From: Verrucomicrobiales bacterium
Lineage (GTDB): Bacteria; Verrucomicrobiota; Verrucomicrobiia; Verrucomicrobiales; DEV007
Reading direction: 5' to 3'
Assembly: GCA_029213065.1 (NCBI GenBank)
Contig: JARGPH010000004.1
Span: 82,507 to 146,506, forward strand
DNA length: 64,000 nt
Part shown: positions 25,585 to 34,516 of the stretch, in pieces
Layout of the letters: every line of letters begins with the position of its first letter
Position numbering within the stretch: the stretch's first letter is position 1
Program-made: the position numbers and the translations under genes
Notes under the pieces: model-generated
What the model saw: only the letters and a program-made list of their open reading frames with translations
Database searches by the model: none
Told to the model about the DNA's origin: nothing

Positions 25585-27174
25585 ATGAAAATCTACACGC
25601 TCGCACCCGGTGACTCCCGCCCCTCCGCCAATCAGAATTGCTGGCCTGCACAGGCTGAAATGGAAGCTCAACTCTCCGAAGCCGTCACCGCCCTCGGACA
25701 CGAAATCGTCCGCGCTCACCCTTTCAAAGACGACGAGCAACACGGCTTCATCGCCGGCCAGCGCGAAGGACTCGACATTTTCAAAAACATCCCCAAAGAC
25801 GCGCCCATCATCGTCGCGATCGCGGTCTGGCAGTATTCCTACCACGTCTATCCCGGACTCCTCACCCACGAAGGCCCCGTTCTCACCCTCGCGAACTGGT
25901 CGGGCCAGTGGCCGGGGCTCGTCGGACTCCTCAACCTCAACGGCTCGCTCACGAAAGCGGGACGCGACTACTCGACCCTCTGGGGCGAAGACTTTTCCGA
26001 CGAAGGCTTTCGCGGAAAACTCCGGACCTGGCTGGAGAGCGGGACGCTCGAACACCCGCAGCCTCACGTGAGATCATTCGACGCCGCAGCCATCTCTGAT
26101 CAAGCCGCCGCCGCCGCCCAACAGCTCGCCGCTGAGATCGCTGAGGAAAAGGTGATCATGGGCGTTTTCGACGAAGGCTGCATGGGCATGTACAACGCGA
26201 TCGTTCCCGACGAGCAACTTCATCCTCTCGGCTTTTTCAAAGAACGTCTCTCCCAGAGCGCCCTTCTCGCGGAAATGAACACCGTGAGCGACGCTGAAGC
26301 GCAGGAGGTTTTTGACTGGATCAAAGCAACCGGCTTCACCTTCGATTTCGGAAGCGACCACGCCACCGAACTGACCGAAGCGCAGGTCCTCCTCCAGTGC
26401 AAAATGTACATCGCCGCCTGCCGGATCGGAGACTCCTTCGGCTGCGACGCCATCGGGATTCAGTATCAGCAGGGACTCAAAGACATGTGCCCCGCCTCCG
26501 ACCTCGTCGAGGGCATGCTCAACAACGGCGAGCGCCCGCCCGTCAAAAATGCCGCCGGAGAGATCATCAAAGACGGCGTGCCTTTCACCCATTTTAACGA
26601 AGTCGACGAATGCGCCGGCGTCGACGGGATCCTCACCGAACGCGTTCACCGCGCCCTCGGCCAGCCCAGCGAGAACACCCTCCACGACATCCGCTGGGGC
26701 GATGCCGACCGGTCGGGGTCGACCGATGAATACGTCTGGGTTTTCGAAATCAGCGGAGCGGCACCACCCGCCCACCACATCGGCGGCTACGCCGGATCCA
26801 AAGGCGAACGCCAGCCCGCAATGTATTTTCCCTCCGGCGGGTCATCTCTCAAAGGAGTCGCCCACCCCGGCGAAATCGTCTGGAGCCGCATCTACGTCGA
26901 GCCCAACGGCCTCAGCATGGACATCGGCAGAGGAACCGTCGTCGAGTTGCCCGAAGAGGAAACCCAGCGTCGCTGGAACAGCACGACGAGCGAGTGGCCC
27001 ATCATGCACGCCACCCTCCACGGCGTCGACCGCGATCAGTTGATGGCAAAGCACAAGTCGAACCACATCCAGGTCGCGTATGGAAACTCAGCTGAGGAGG
27101 CAGATCTATGTTTGGAAGCGAAAGCCGCGCTCGCGGAGAAGTTGGGGATGCGTGTGAATTTGTGTGGGGTTTAG
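25585..27174 (+). CDS. L-fucose/L-arabinose isomerase-like sugar isomerase
   Basis: A 529-residue protein with the fold signature of the fucose/arabinose isomerase family: [15 protein letters not shown] at the N-terminus, [21 protein letters not shown], an Asn/Gly-rich core ([19 protein letters not shown]), [45 protein letters not shown] and a late domain with [23 protein letters not shown]. Metal-site Glu/Asp/His residues are plausible in FDEGCMG and YAGSKG but cannot be assigned with certainty. Substrate unknown. It is a single gene starting at ATG 25585 with coordinates consistent with the family's usual length of about 480-590. Confidence 0.7.
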   Translation: MKIYTLAPGDSRPSANQNCWPAQAEMEAQLSEAVTALGHEIVRAHPFKDDEQHGFIAGQREGLDIFKNIPKDAPIIVAIAVWQYSYHVYPGLLTHEGPVLTLANWSGQWPGLVGLLNLNGSLTKAGRDYSTLWGEDFSDEGFRGKLRTWLESGTLEHPQPHVRSFDAAAISDQAAAAAQQLAAEIAEEKVIMGVFDEGCMGMYNAIVPDEQLHPLGFFKERLSQSALLAEMNTVSDAEAQEVFDWIKATGFTFDFGSDHATELTEAQVLLQCKMYIAACRIGDSFGCDAIGIQYQQGLKDMCPASDLVEGMLNNGERPPVKNAAGEIIKDGVPFTHFNEVDECAGVDGILTERVHRALGQPSENTLHDIRWGDADRSGSTDEYVWVFEISGAAPPAHHIGGYAGSKGERQPAMYFPSGGSSLKGVAHPGEIVWSRIYVEPNGLSMDIGRGTVVELPEEETQRRWNSTTSEWPIMHATLHGVDRDQLMAKHKSNHIQVAYGNSAEEADLCLEAKAALAEKLGMRVNLCGV

Positions 27175-27503
27175 ATGAAGAATGGAACAGGTAAACTTCA
27201 AAAGTGATTTCAGATTTACCAGTTCAATAGAATACTTTCAGTTTTCAGCTAGACGTCAGTTCACAACACCTCTCAATATTTGTCTGCGTCAAAGTGATCC
27301 TCATTCAATCCCCCGAAAACACATTTAGAGGAGTTGCCAACTCGAGAGACGAAATCTGGCTTTCACAGCTCAAATAGCAGGCAGAACTTTCCGATCAGAA
27401 AGCCCCGGATCGCCTCAGCTGACTCCCGGGAAGACGGCGAGATCTGCTCACCAGATCAACAAAGGTCAGGCGGGAAAGCCCCCCGCAGGCAGCACTGAGG
27501 ATC
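27175..27503. other. Intergenic stretch without recognised genes
   Basis: This 329-base gap lies between the sugar isomerase and a small membrane protein gene. No reading frame with family likeness, tRNA or riboswitch is visible. The last 60 bases are GC-rich with a short hairpin, GCGGGAAAGCCCCCCGC, that may end transcription of either flanking gene. Confidence 0.4.
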
Positions 27504-27719
27504 TCAGTCCTCTTTCTCGGCGGCTCTTGCGCAGTAATTCCCCAAGGTGAAAAGCGTGGGAGCCCAGAGGCCGATAAAAAGTCCGAGCCGTTCAGCGTGT
27601 GCTTTCGAGTCCGAGTCTGTTCCCCCTGTGAAAAACCAGATAGCTATCGAACCAAAAATGGAACTGAATCCAAAGATAAGACACAACTGACTGACCAACA
27701 AATAGCTACTTTTACTCAT
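27504..27719 (-). CDS. Small two-helix membrane protein
   Basis: A 71-residue protein with two hydrophobic helices (SYLLVSQLCLIFGFSSIFGSIAIWFF and LGLFIGLWAPTLFTLGNYCARAAE). The ATG at 27719 is preceded by GAGGGGGA at a good distance, a stronger ribosome site than most genes here, which decides this start over the one at 27782. No family recognised. It stands between two unrelated genes. Confidence 0.55.
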   Translation of the reverse strand: MSKSSYLLVSQLCLIFGFSSIFGSIAIWFFTGGTDSDSKAHAERLGLFIGLWAPTLFTLGNYCARAAEKED

Positions 27720-27985
27720 CACTTCCCCCTCAAAAACGGTGCTGAAAATGGTAGGTTTTTCGTCTTTTCCCGTCCAGAACAAAACCCTTTGGGTTTAGGG
27801 GGCACAGGTTTCGGGGTCAGGCGATTTCCTGGCAGAATCTGAGATTCATCTACGTCAGCCATCACCAGGGAGTGGCTGCATCTTGCTGCCAGTGTAGACT
27901 CCGGACGGAAGCCCAGTCTTTGGCGGGAGTCTTATCAGGCGGCTGGAAGCACGCCTCTCCATGGGGTGCTCGCGCCTTGAGGCGC

Positions 27986-29047
27986 CTAAAACATCTCCAA
28001 CTGCTCCACCTCGCCCTTCCTCTCGGAGTGAAATCTCACTCCCGCTCCGATCAGCCTGACCGATCGACCTTCCCCCCTTGCCCACGCCTCCGCAAGCAGC
28101 TCGCGAAACACTCCTGCATCGACGTGATCGAGGCCTCGCTGGGCTGAGGTGACCTGGAAGTCTTCGAATTTCAGTTTCACGACGCATTCGCGGATCGCCC
28201 TTTCTTTGTGGCGGCCGCTGAGGTCTTCGATGAGCTCGTCTACGAGTTCGTCGAGTTTGGGCTCCCCTTCCTCGACCGAAGTCAGATTCTCGCGAAAGGT
28301 GCGTTCATTGCTCACGGACTTCCGCTCGCGGTTGGGATTCACTTTTCGTTCGTCGACGCCGCGGCAGAGCTGATAGAGAGCACTGCCGAATTTCCCGAAT
28401 CGCCGCACCAGTTCCAACTCGGTACGTTCCCGTATCATCCCGCAGGTCTTGAGTCCGGAGGCGTGGAGCTTTTCCGCGGTGCGCTTTCCAACGCCCCAGA
28501 TTTTCTCGACGGGAAGATCGGCGAGGAAGTCCAGCATGTCCTCATCCTTGACCTCAAACTGCCCGTCGGGCTTTTCCCAGTCGCTTGCGATTTTGGCGAT
28601 GAACTTGTTCGAGGCAATCCCCGCGGAAGCAGTCAATTCGATCTCGTTTCGGATCCGCTCGCGAATTTCCCAGGCAATTGAAGATGGCTCGGAATCGAGA
28701 TGGGAGACGTCGAGGTAGGCTTCATCGAGAGAAAGCGGCTCGACGAGATCGGTGAAATCGTCGAAAATTTTTCGAATGCGACTCGATTCGTAGCGGTAGA
28801 GGTCAAAGCGCACCGGAAGGAGAATCAGATCAGGACAGAGGGCGCGGGCTTTGAAACCGGGCATGGCGGAGCGACAGCCGAACTTCCTCGCCTCGTAATT
28901 GCAGGTCGTGAGAACCCCGCGTCCGCTCGCTCCACCCACTGCGATGGGTTTGCCGACCAGCTCGGGACGCTCGCGCATTTCGATCGCGGCGTAGAAACAA
29001 TCCATGTCGACATGAATGATTTTTCTAGTTGGTGAATCAATTTCCAT
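27986..29047 (-). CDS. dinB: DNA polymerase IV
   Basis: A 353-residue Y-family translesion polymerase. Palm motifs are IIHVDMDCFYAAIEMRE at the N-terminus and LSLDEAYLDVS with the catalytic Asp-Glu pair; TASAGIASNKFIAKIASDWEKPDGQF and the helix-hairpin-helix VEKIWGVGKRTAEKLHASGL follow, then the little-finger domain. It ends RKGEVEQLEMF, a beta-clamp-binding-like QLEMF tail. The start is ATG 29047; the open frame continues 127 codons further upstream but that part only mirrors the glycosyltransferase gene on the other strand. It is divergent from that gene with 15 bases between starts. Confidence 0.95.
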   Translation of the reverse strand: MEIDSPTRKIIHVDMDCFYAAIEMRERPELVGKPIAVGGASGRGVLTTCNYEARKFGCRSAMPGFKARALCPDLILLPVRFDLYRYESSRIRKIFDDFTDLVEPLSLDEAYLDVSHLDSEPSSIAWEIRERIRNEIELTASAGIASNKFIAKIASDWEKPDGQFEVKDEDMLDFLADLPVEKIWGVGKRTAEKLHASGLKTCGMIRERTELELVRRFGKFGSALYQLCRGVDERKVNPNRERKSVSNERTFRENLTSVEEGEPKLDELVDELIEDLSGRHKERAIRECVVKLKFEDFQVTSAQRGLDHVDAGVFRELLAEAWARGEGRSVRLIGAGVRFHSERKGEVEQLEMF

Positions 29048-29062
29048 CCGTAGCTTCCGGAA

Positions 29063-29791
29063 ATGCCGGACTACGCCATCATTATCCCTGCTTTCAACGA
29101 AGAAGCCTACCTCGCCGTGACGCTCGAAGCAACGCGGAGCGCGATGGCGGAGCAGGATTTGTCCGGTGTTCTCATTGTCGTCGATAACAACTCCAGCGAT
29201 ACCACGGCCGCTGTCGCGGAAAAAAATGGCGCTGACCGCGTCGTCTTCGAGCCCCACAATCAAATCGCGCGGGCCCGGAATGCCGGAGCAGAGGCGGTTC
29301 CGGAGGTTCAATTTCTCGTTTTTGTCGATGCGGACACGCTCATCACCGCCGAATTGCTCGCTATCGCGCTGAAGAATCTGCAGTCGGGCAGGATCGCGGC
29401 CGGAGGCGCGGGGGTCGTGATGGATCAAAAGGTAAGTCCCATCGTCGATCTCATCACGATTGTCTGGAACAAGGCCTCGGTCCTTTTCAACTACGCGGCG
29501 GGGAGCTTTTTCTACACGAGACGCGACGCCTACGAGGCCGCCGGCGGATTCGATGAAACCGTTTACGCCGGAGAGGAGATCTGGCTCGCGAAACGAATCA
29601 AACGCCGGGCCCGAAAGGAGAAAATGCGGTTCGTGGTTATTTCGGATCCACCGGTGGTCACCTCGGGGCGCAAATCAGAGTGGTTTTCGACCGGCCAATT
29701 TATCTGGCAACTGACCATTATTGCCTTCTGTCCCTGGGCGATGCGGAATCGCAAGTTTTGCCAACTCTGGTATCGCCGGCCGGAAGAGTAG
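29063..29791 (+). CDS. Family 2 glycosyltransferase
   Basis: A 242-residue GT-A enzyme. IIIPAFNEEAYLAVTLEAT, LIVVDNNSSDTTAAVAEKNGADRVVFE, RARNAGAEAV, and the metal-binding FVDADTLI are classic GT2 features; GGFDETVYAGEEIWLAKRIKRRAR carries the acceptor-side ED-like motif. It lacks strong membrane helices apart from a weakly hydrophobic C-terminus (FIWQLTIIAFCPW). Acceptor and sugar are unknown. It shares a 15-base divergent intergenic gap with dinB. Confidence 0.85.
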   Translation: MPDYAIIIPAFNEEAYLAVTLEATRSAMAEQDLSGVLIVVDNNSSDTTAAVAEKNGADRVVFEPHNQIARARNAGAEAVPEVQFLVFVDADTLITAELLAIALKNLQSGRIAAGGAGVVMDQKVSPIVDLITIVWNKASVLFNYAAGSFFYTRRDAYEAAGGFDETVYAGEEIWLAKRIKRRARKEKMRFVVISDPPVVTSGRKSEWFSTGQFIWQLTIIAFCPWAMRNRKFCQLWYRRPEE

Positions 29792-29800
29792 TATCCGGGT

Positions 29801-29912
29801 CTTTTTCTTTTTCTTAATCCTGCTCTTAATCTAAAAGCAGAGGTGGTCCGGCTCAAGCCGGGTGCGTAAATCTCTGTGGAGATTAGGATTAAGATTAGGA
29901 AAAAGAAAAAGG
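29801..29912. repeat. Pyrimidine/purine-armed intergenic repeat, copy 2
   Basis: The left arm is two CTTTTTC-type units followed by TTAATC units (29801-29832); the right arm is its near reverse complement, built of GATTAG/GATTAA units and then AAAAAGAAAAAG (29880-29912). Between them lies a short GC hairpin, CCGGCTCAAGCCGG. Similar arms occur at 18575, 56255 and 58829. A reading frame leads from this repeat into the ABC ATPase gene, so care is needed with that start. Confidence 0.65.
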
Positions 29913-30019
29913 TTATAAAAGAAAAAGGTTATGAGAGTGGGGCTATGGCCCCTGACACCGCAAAAGAACGAAAGCGCGGACTCGACCTTTCAGGGCCTCT
30001 GAACGATACTCCGTCATTC

Positions 30020-30925
30020 ATGAACAGTGCCCCCCCTGTCCTCCCTCCTGAACCCGTCCTTGCCGTCAACCAGTTGCGTCGGTCTTTCGGCCGCTTTGTC
30101 GCTGTTGACGGGCTCGACCTCGCCGTTCAGGAAGGCGAAATCTACGGTTTTCTCGGTGTCAACGGAGCCGGTAAAACGACGACGATCCGCATGCTCATGG
30201 GCATCGTCGCGCCTGACAGCGGCACAATCCGTCTTCTCGGCAAGGAGACGAAACGCACCACTCTCAAGCAAAAGCAGTCCATCGGCTACGTCTCACAGGA
30301 ACAGGCTTTTTACCCGTGGATGACGGCAGAAATGCTTGGCAAATTCGTTGGCGCTCTCTATCCCACCTGGGACATGGAGGAATACCGCCGCCTCCTCAAG
30401 GTCCTCGAAGTGCCGACGAATCGTAAAGTCTCCGGCCTTTCCGGTGGGATGAAAGTCAAACTCGCCCTCGCCCTTGCGATTGCCCCGCGTCCCTCCCTTC
30501 TCATTCTCGACGAACCCACCGCCGGGCTCGATCCGGTGGCGCGACGGGAATTCCTTGAAATCATCAAGCACCAGGCCCGGGAGTACGGCCGCACGACTTT
30601 TTTCTCGACCCACCTTCTCGACGAGGTGGAGCGGGCCGCTGACCGCGTTGGAATCATTCACCGGGGCAAAAAGCGATTCGAGGGAAAACTGAGCCACCTC
30701 CGCGACCGTGTTCGCCGTATCCGCATTGACAGCGAAGCGCCCCTCCCGGAAGGCTTCGAAATGTGGCGTGAACTCGAACCTGAACCCGGAGACCCCGAAA
30801 ACACACGGACCTTCATCATCGATGCCGATCCGATGACCTGGGCGGGCTCGGGCATCGTCGGCCAGCGACTCTCGCTCGACGACATCTTCATCGCCTGCGT
30901 CGGCATTTCCACGACCCGCATTTAA
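30020..30925 (+). CDS. ABC transporter ATP-binding protein
   Basis: The ATPase of an ABC-2-type exporter, 301 residues from ATG 30020. Walker A is GVNGAGKTTTIRML, the Q-loop region is IGYVSQEQAFYPWMT, the signature is LSGGMKVKLALAL, Walker B is LLILDEPTAGLDP and the switch His lies in TTFFSTHLLDEVERA. The C-terminal extension of about 80 residues is typical of bacterial exporters. An ATG at 29945 is an alternative start; anything earlier would translate the intergenic repeat. Two permease genes follow at 4 bases and with an ATGA overlap, so this is a three-gene operon. Confidence 0.92.
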   Translation: MNSAPPVLPPEPVLAVNQLRRSFGRFVAVDGLDLAVQEGEIYGFLGVNGAGKTTTIRMLMGIVAPDSGTIRLLGKETKRTTLKQKQSIGYVSQEQAFYPWMTAEMLGKFVGALYPTWDMEEYRRLLKVLEVPTNRKVSGLSGGMKVKLALALAIAPRPSLLILDEPTAGLDPVARREFLEIIKHQAREYGRTTFFSTHLLDEVERAADRVGIIHRGKKRFEGKLSHLRDRVRRIRIDSEAPLPEGFEMWRELEPEPGDPENTRTFIIDADPMTWAGSGIVGQRLSLDDIFIACVGISTTRI

Positions 30926-30929
30926 TCGA

Positions 30930-32513
30930 ATGACTGCGGTTCTCTTTCGAAAAGAGTGGAGACAACACGGTCTCTGGTTCCTCATTCTCGGAGGACTCAC
31001 CTTCGTGATTTTCCTCCTCGTCGTCCAGGGGGTTAATCAGGATGGGACCGGCGGAGGAATCTTTTTCGGGATCGGTCAGGCTCTGACTTACTTTTTCCCC
31101 ATCGTCGTTTTCATCCTCTGCCACCTCCTCGTCGCGGTCGAATATCGGAGTAAAACCCAACTCTTTCTCGAAGGCTTGCCCCTTCCCCGATGGAAGATGG
31201 TTTTCGTAAAAGCATTCATCGCCACCCTGCTTGTCTGCGCCTACACGATCGGAGTGGTCCTCATCGGCTGGCTTGCCTCAGGCGGCAGCGAAGCGGTATC
31301 GCTCAAGTTTCTCGGAATCCTCATCTCCACAGCAGCGCTCTTCGGATGGTTCGTAACCTCGTTCTTTTTCCTCATCGCCTTTCTGGGACGCTACCGAATC
31401 CCCGTTCTCATCATCGTCTTTTTCATCTTCAACTGGCTCGTCAGTTCGACGGCGGTTCCCGTGAAAGACTTCCCGCCTTTTGCCCTGATCGAACGCTTCG
31501 GATTCGAACGGGATATCTGGACGCACAACGCGATGATCTGGACGGCAGTGATAAGCCTGTCCCTCTTTGCGGTTTCGTTCACTCTCGCTCTCGCCAAGGA
31601 GGGATCGGTCTCCGCGATCCTCGGTGAAAAGATGTCCTACCGGGAGAAAATGTTCATCGGCGCGGCCATAGCAATCGGGTCCATGGCAATCATGATGTGG
31701 GAAACGCCGACCGCCGAACCCTTCGACATTCCCGGTGCAATCTCCGAAGAGCGGAACGGATTTCACGTTTATGTCTCGCCCGAGGGTGAGCCTGAAACCG
31801 CCGACCTCGAAGTGCAGCTCGCGAGCTACCTCGTTCGTGAGCTTTCTGAAAAACGGGACTGGCTCGGCATTTCCGAAGCTGATTTCCCGCCACTTTACGT
31901 GGTCGAGAAAACAGGGATCGAGGAGGATCTCATCGAGTGGGAACTGGTCGAAGGCGACACGGCGATTCTCATGTATGCGGACTACCGGAATCCTGAGTTC
32001 CACCGCGAAACGCTCATGGCATGGAGCATGAGCCAGACCCTCGACAGCTTTTCGATGGGACGCAACGGCCTCGAGCACCGCTGGTGGATTGTCTGTGGCT
32101 ACGAAGGACTCTGGGAGATGGAGGACGCATCCCCGGAACGGATCAAAGCGAAGGAAAAACTCGCTTTTGACACGCTTGAGGAGTTCGGATTTTCCGTGAA
32201 GCAACTCATCGGTCGCGCTCAGTATGCCGACGAGGCCGGCTGGAAAGAAGCCGATGCCGTCATCTACATGGGCTTCCGCTACCTGAGCGAAAATTTCGAA
32301 ATGGAGGCGCTTCAGCAATTCGCGAGGAACACGATTAGCCGCCCTGTGACCCGCCGGGACGGAAGGGCCGTATGGTGGGACCTCACTCATCCGGTCGCGC
32401 CGAAATTTGAGCAAACCTTCGGGATGACCCTCGACGAATTCGCCGCGGCGACGATCGATTACATTCGGAAACACCAACCCGACGACGTGAACGAAAAGGA
32501 GGAATCCGAATGA
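30930..32513 (+). CDS. ABC-2 permease fused to a degenerate peptidase-like domain
   Basis: A 527-residue protein. The first 250 residues form about six transmembrane helices (WFLILGGLTFVIFLLVV; ALTYFFPIVVFILCHLLV; FIATLLVCAYTIGVVLIGWL and so on) and begin MTAVLFRKEWRQH, typical of ABC-2 exporters. The C-terminal 270 residues (after EKMFIGAAIAIGSMAIMMW) are predicted extracytoplasmic and have the same order as the peptidase region of the next gene: a helix ETLMAWSMSQTLDSF where HExxH would be, then RWWIVCGYEGLWEM in place of RWFHEGLASEI. The zinc histidines are absent, so it is probably catalytically inactive. It overlaps the next gene by four bases. Confidence 0.75.
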   Translation: MTAVLFRKEWRQHGLWFLILGGLTFVIFLLVVQGVNQDGTGGGIFFGIGQALTYFFPIVVFILCHLLVAVEYRSKTQLFLEGLPLPRWKMVFVKAFIATLLVCAYTIGVVLIGWLASGGSEAVSLKFLGILISTAALFGWFVTSFFFLIAFLGRYRIPVLIIVFFIFNWLVSSTAVPVKDFPPFALIERFGFERDIWTHNAMIWTAVISLSLFAVSFTLALAKEGSVSAILGEKMSYREKMFIGAAIAIGSMAIMMWETPTAEPFDIPGAISEERNGFHVYVSPEGEPETADLEVQLASYLVRELSEKRDWLGISEADFPPLYVVEKTGIEEDLIEWELVEGDTAILMYADYRNPEFHRETLMAWSMSQTLDSFSMGRNGLEHRWWIVCGYEGLWEMEDASPERIKAKEKLAFDTLEEFGFSVKQLIGRAQYADEAGWKEADAVIYMGFRYLSENFEMEALQQFARNTISRPVTRRDGRAVWWDLTHPVAPKFEQTFGMTLDEFAAATIDYIRKHQPDDVNEKEESE

Positions 32514-34516
32514 CAAAATTCGCCGCTATTCTCTGGAAAGAATGGGTTTCGTTGAAGCCCTTCGCGATCCTGCTCTTTGCTCTTTTCGTCTTCGGTCTCC
32601 TCTTTGTTCAGGTCACTGAATTCGTCGACATGTATCCGGCCTGGGACAACATGTTCGGTGAAGCCGATACGATCGCGATTGTGAATTTCGTTCTCTGCGT
32701 GGTTGTTTCGACAGGGCTCATGGTGAGGGAAAAAGACGATGGCACCCTCCTCTATCTGGACGGCCTTCCCATTACGCGAACAACGGTTTACTGCGCCAAG
32801 TGGCTTGTCGCGGTCGGGCTCATTGTCACCGTCAATCTCTTCTGGACCCTCGAAGGGTTCATCTACGATCTGACCTCGGAGACGAGCCTGACAAAACCTT
32901 CTTCATTCCGCTACTACGCTGTTTTTGGATTGCTCGAAAACTTCCTCGCCGCCTTTTTTGTATCGATCGTTGTCTGCTTTTCCTTCCTCCGCCGCTGGAC
33001 CCTGCTTGTTCTCGGAGCGCTCTTCTGGCTCGTTTTCTGGCTCCGCCGACTCGAGGTCCCCTACGCGGAGTTTCTCAATCCTTTCACCCTCATCCAGCGG
33101 CCTCTTGAGCCCGGCGATCTCTGGCAGGTCCCGTGGAATCAGCTTGCGGTATTGTCCGTTGTCGGTGTCACCGCCTGGATCATCGGGCTGATCACGTTCA
33201 ACACCCGAACCGGTCCGCTCGGCCCTTCGAGAAAATGGTTTCAAAACTCCTGGATCGGAAAAGCGACGGGAGGTTGCGCGATTGTCTTGATTCCCATCGT
33301 CTGGTTGAGCCTCTTCGCCGTTTCCCTCTTTGACGAAGAGGAAACCTACAGCGAAGAACCCGTCGTGCCCGAAATCGTTCAGGAACGAGCGGCCTCCGTT
33401 TCCGGAGAAAACCAGATCCTGACAGCAGAATCAGAGCATTTTCAGTTTGTTTACCGGAGGAAAGACGAAGCCGCGATGATACCGTTTATCGAGGGAGCGG
33501 ATCAGGTTTTTGGAAAAGTGGCCGATTACCTCAACGTTTCCGACGAAATCCGCTCGAGTCAGATCGTGGTCGATCTCACGAGCGCACTCGGCTCGCACAA
33601 CGCGGGGCAGGCCTACTGGAAAAAGATCCGCATGGGCCTTCCGGAAAAAACGGACGAAGCCCTCGCGATCCTCGGGCACGAAGCAACCCACGTTTTCATC
33701 GATCAAATGACCGATGGACGGCTTGAGGAATCCTTCAGTTCGACCCGATGGTTTCACGAAGGCCTTGCCAGTGAAATCGAATTTGAACTCTTCCGTGCAC
33801 CGGAGGAAACCGTAGACTACGAACGCTGGCTCGCGCTTTCCTCCAGTTGGGGTGAGGTGCAGTTTTCCGAACTCGTCGAAGACGGTATTCTCAACACGAC
33901 TCGAGACCGGTTCATCGTCTATCCCGCGGGAATGGTCTGGGTGGAGGCGCTCATTGATGTCTACGGAAAGGAAGCCCCCACCGCCTTGCTCACCGCGATC
34001 GCCCGCCCTGACGGACCACGAAAACTGGAAGGCATGGCAAGGTGGCGGGATGCCTGTCTCGCTGCCGGTTACGACCTCGAAAAAGTGCGGGCAAACTTTC
34101 GTTCACGTCTTAAAAAATTGCGCGAAGAAAACGCCGCGATGACTGCGAAATTCCCCGAGGTCACTGAAGGAACCGCAACTCGCAACAATGGAAAGATTAC
34201 CATCACACCGGTCCTCCCCGATGGCTGGCGCGACGGTCTCCCTGAAGGAGCGGAAATCATCTGCCGGATGCGGGCTCAGCCCGGTTCACCGCCTTTCGAA
34301 TGGCAATACAGCAAGCTGAAAAAGGGGGACGTTTTCAGCGCCTCCGCCCTCACCTTTCTCAGACCGGAGATGAGCTTCCAGGTCGGATGGATCACCGGGG
34401 AATGGTGCAAACAACATGTCTACGGCGAATGGGTCGACGTGACGATTGACGGGAAAGAGAAAAAGAGGAAACCCTCAGCGAAGGGCAAAACCGGCGCGGC
34501 GAAAACTATTGATTGA
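32510..34516 (+). CDS. ABC-2 permease fused to an HExxH (peptidase MA-like) metallopeptidase domain
   Basis: A 668-residue fusion. Residues 1-265 hold about six membrane helices starting MTKFAAILWKEWVSLKPFAILLFALFVFGLLFVQV, as in ABC-2 permeases. After a final helix (GCAIVLIPIVWLSLFAVSLF) comes an extracytoplasmic domain with LGHEATHVFIDQM; the HEATH zinc motif is at residues 390-394 and the third ligand is probably Glu417 in RWFHEGLA, 23 residues on, as in gluzincins of the peptidase-MA/DUF1570 group. The tail after residue 530 is a small beta-rich region ending in Lys-rich sequence. The pairing with a degenerate copy in the preceding permease suggests a heterodimeric protease-exporter. Confidence 0.8.
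   Translation: MTKFAAILWKEWVSLKPFAILLFALFVFGLLFVQVTEFVDMYPAWDNMFGEADTIAIVNFVLCVVVSTGLMVREKDDGTLLYLDGLPITRTTVYCAKWLVAVGLIVTVNLFWTLEGFIYDLTSETSLTKPSSFRYYAVFGLLENFLAAFFVSIVVCFSFLRRWTLLVLGALFWLVFWLRRLEVPYAEFLNPFTLIQRPLEPGDLWQVPWNQLAVLSVVGVTAWIIGLITFNTRTGPLGPSRKWFQNSWIGKATGGCAIVLIPIVWLSLFAVSLFDEEETYSEEPVVPEIVQERAASVSGENQILTAESEHFQFVYRRKDEAAMIPFIEGADQVFGKVADYLNVSDEIRSSQIVVDLTSALGSHNAGQAYWKKIRMGLPEKTDEALAILGHEATHVFIDQMTDGRLEESFSSTRWFHEGLASEIEFELFRAPEETVDYERWLALSSSWGEVQFSELVEDGILNTTRDRFIVYPAGMVWVEALIDVYGKEAPTALLTAIARPDGPRKLEGMARWRDACLAAGYDLEKVRANFRSRLKKLREENAAMTAKFPEVTEGTATRNNGKITITPVLPDGWRDGLPEGAEIICRMRAQPGSPPFEWQYSKLKKGDVFSASALTFLRPEMSFQVGWITGEWCKQHVYGEWVDVTIDGKEKKRKPSAKGKTGAAKTID

Noticed and set aside
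27175..27503. tRNA or riboswitch in the 329-base gap
   Set aside because: No cloverleaf, T-loop GTTCGA sequence or known aptamer core was found.
29048..29428. 127-codon N-terminal extension of dinB
   Set aside because: It is antisense to the glycosyltransferase gene and has no family likeness; DinB homology begins at the ATG at 29047.
29801..29912. MITE with terminal inverted repeats
   Set aside because: The arms are inverted repeats, but no target-site duplication or transposase could be seen, so it is reported only as a repeat.
31278..32516. 412-codon minus-strand frame
   Set aside because: Mirror of the first ABC permease; His/Arg-rich composition typical of an antisense frame.
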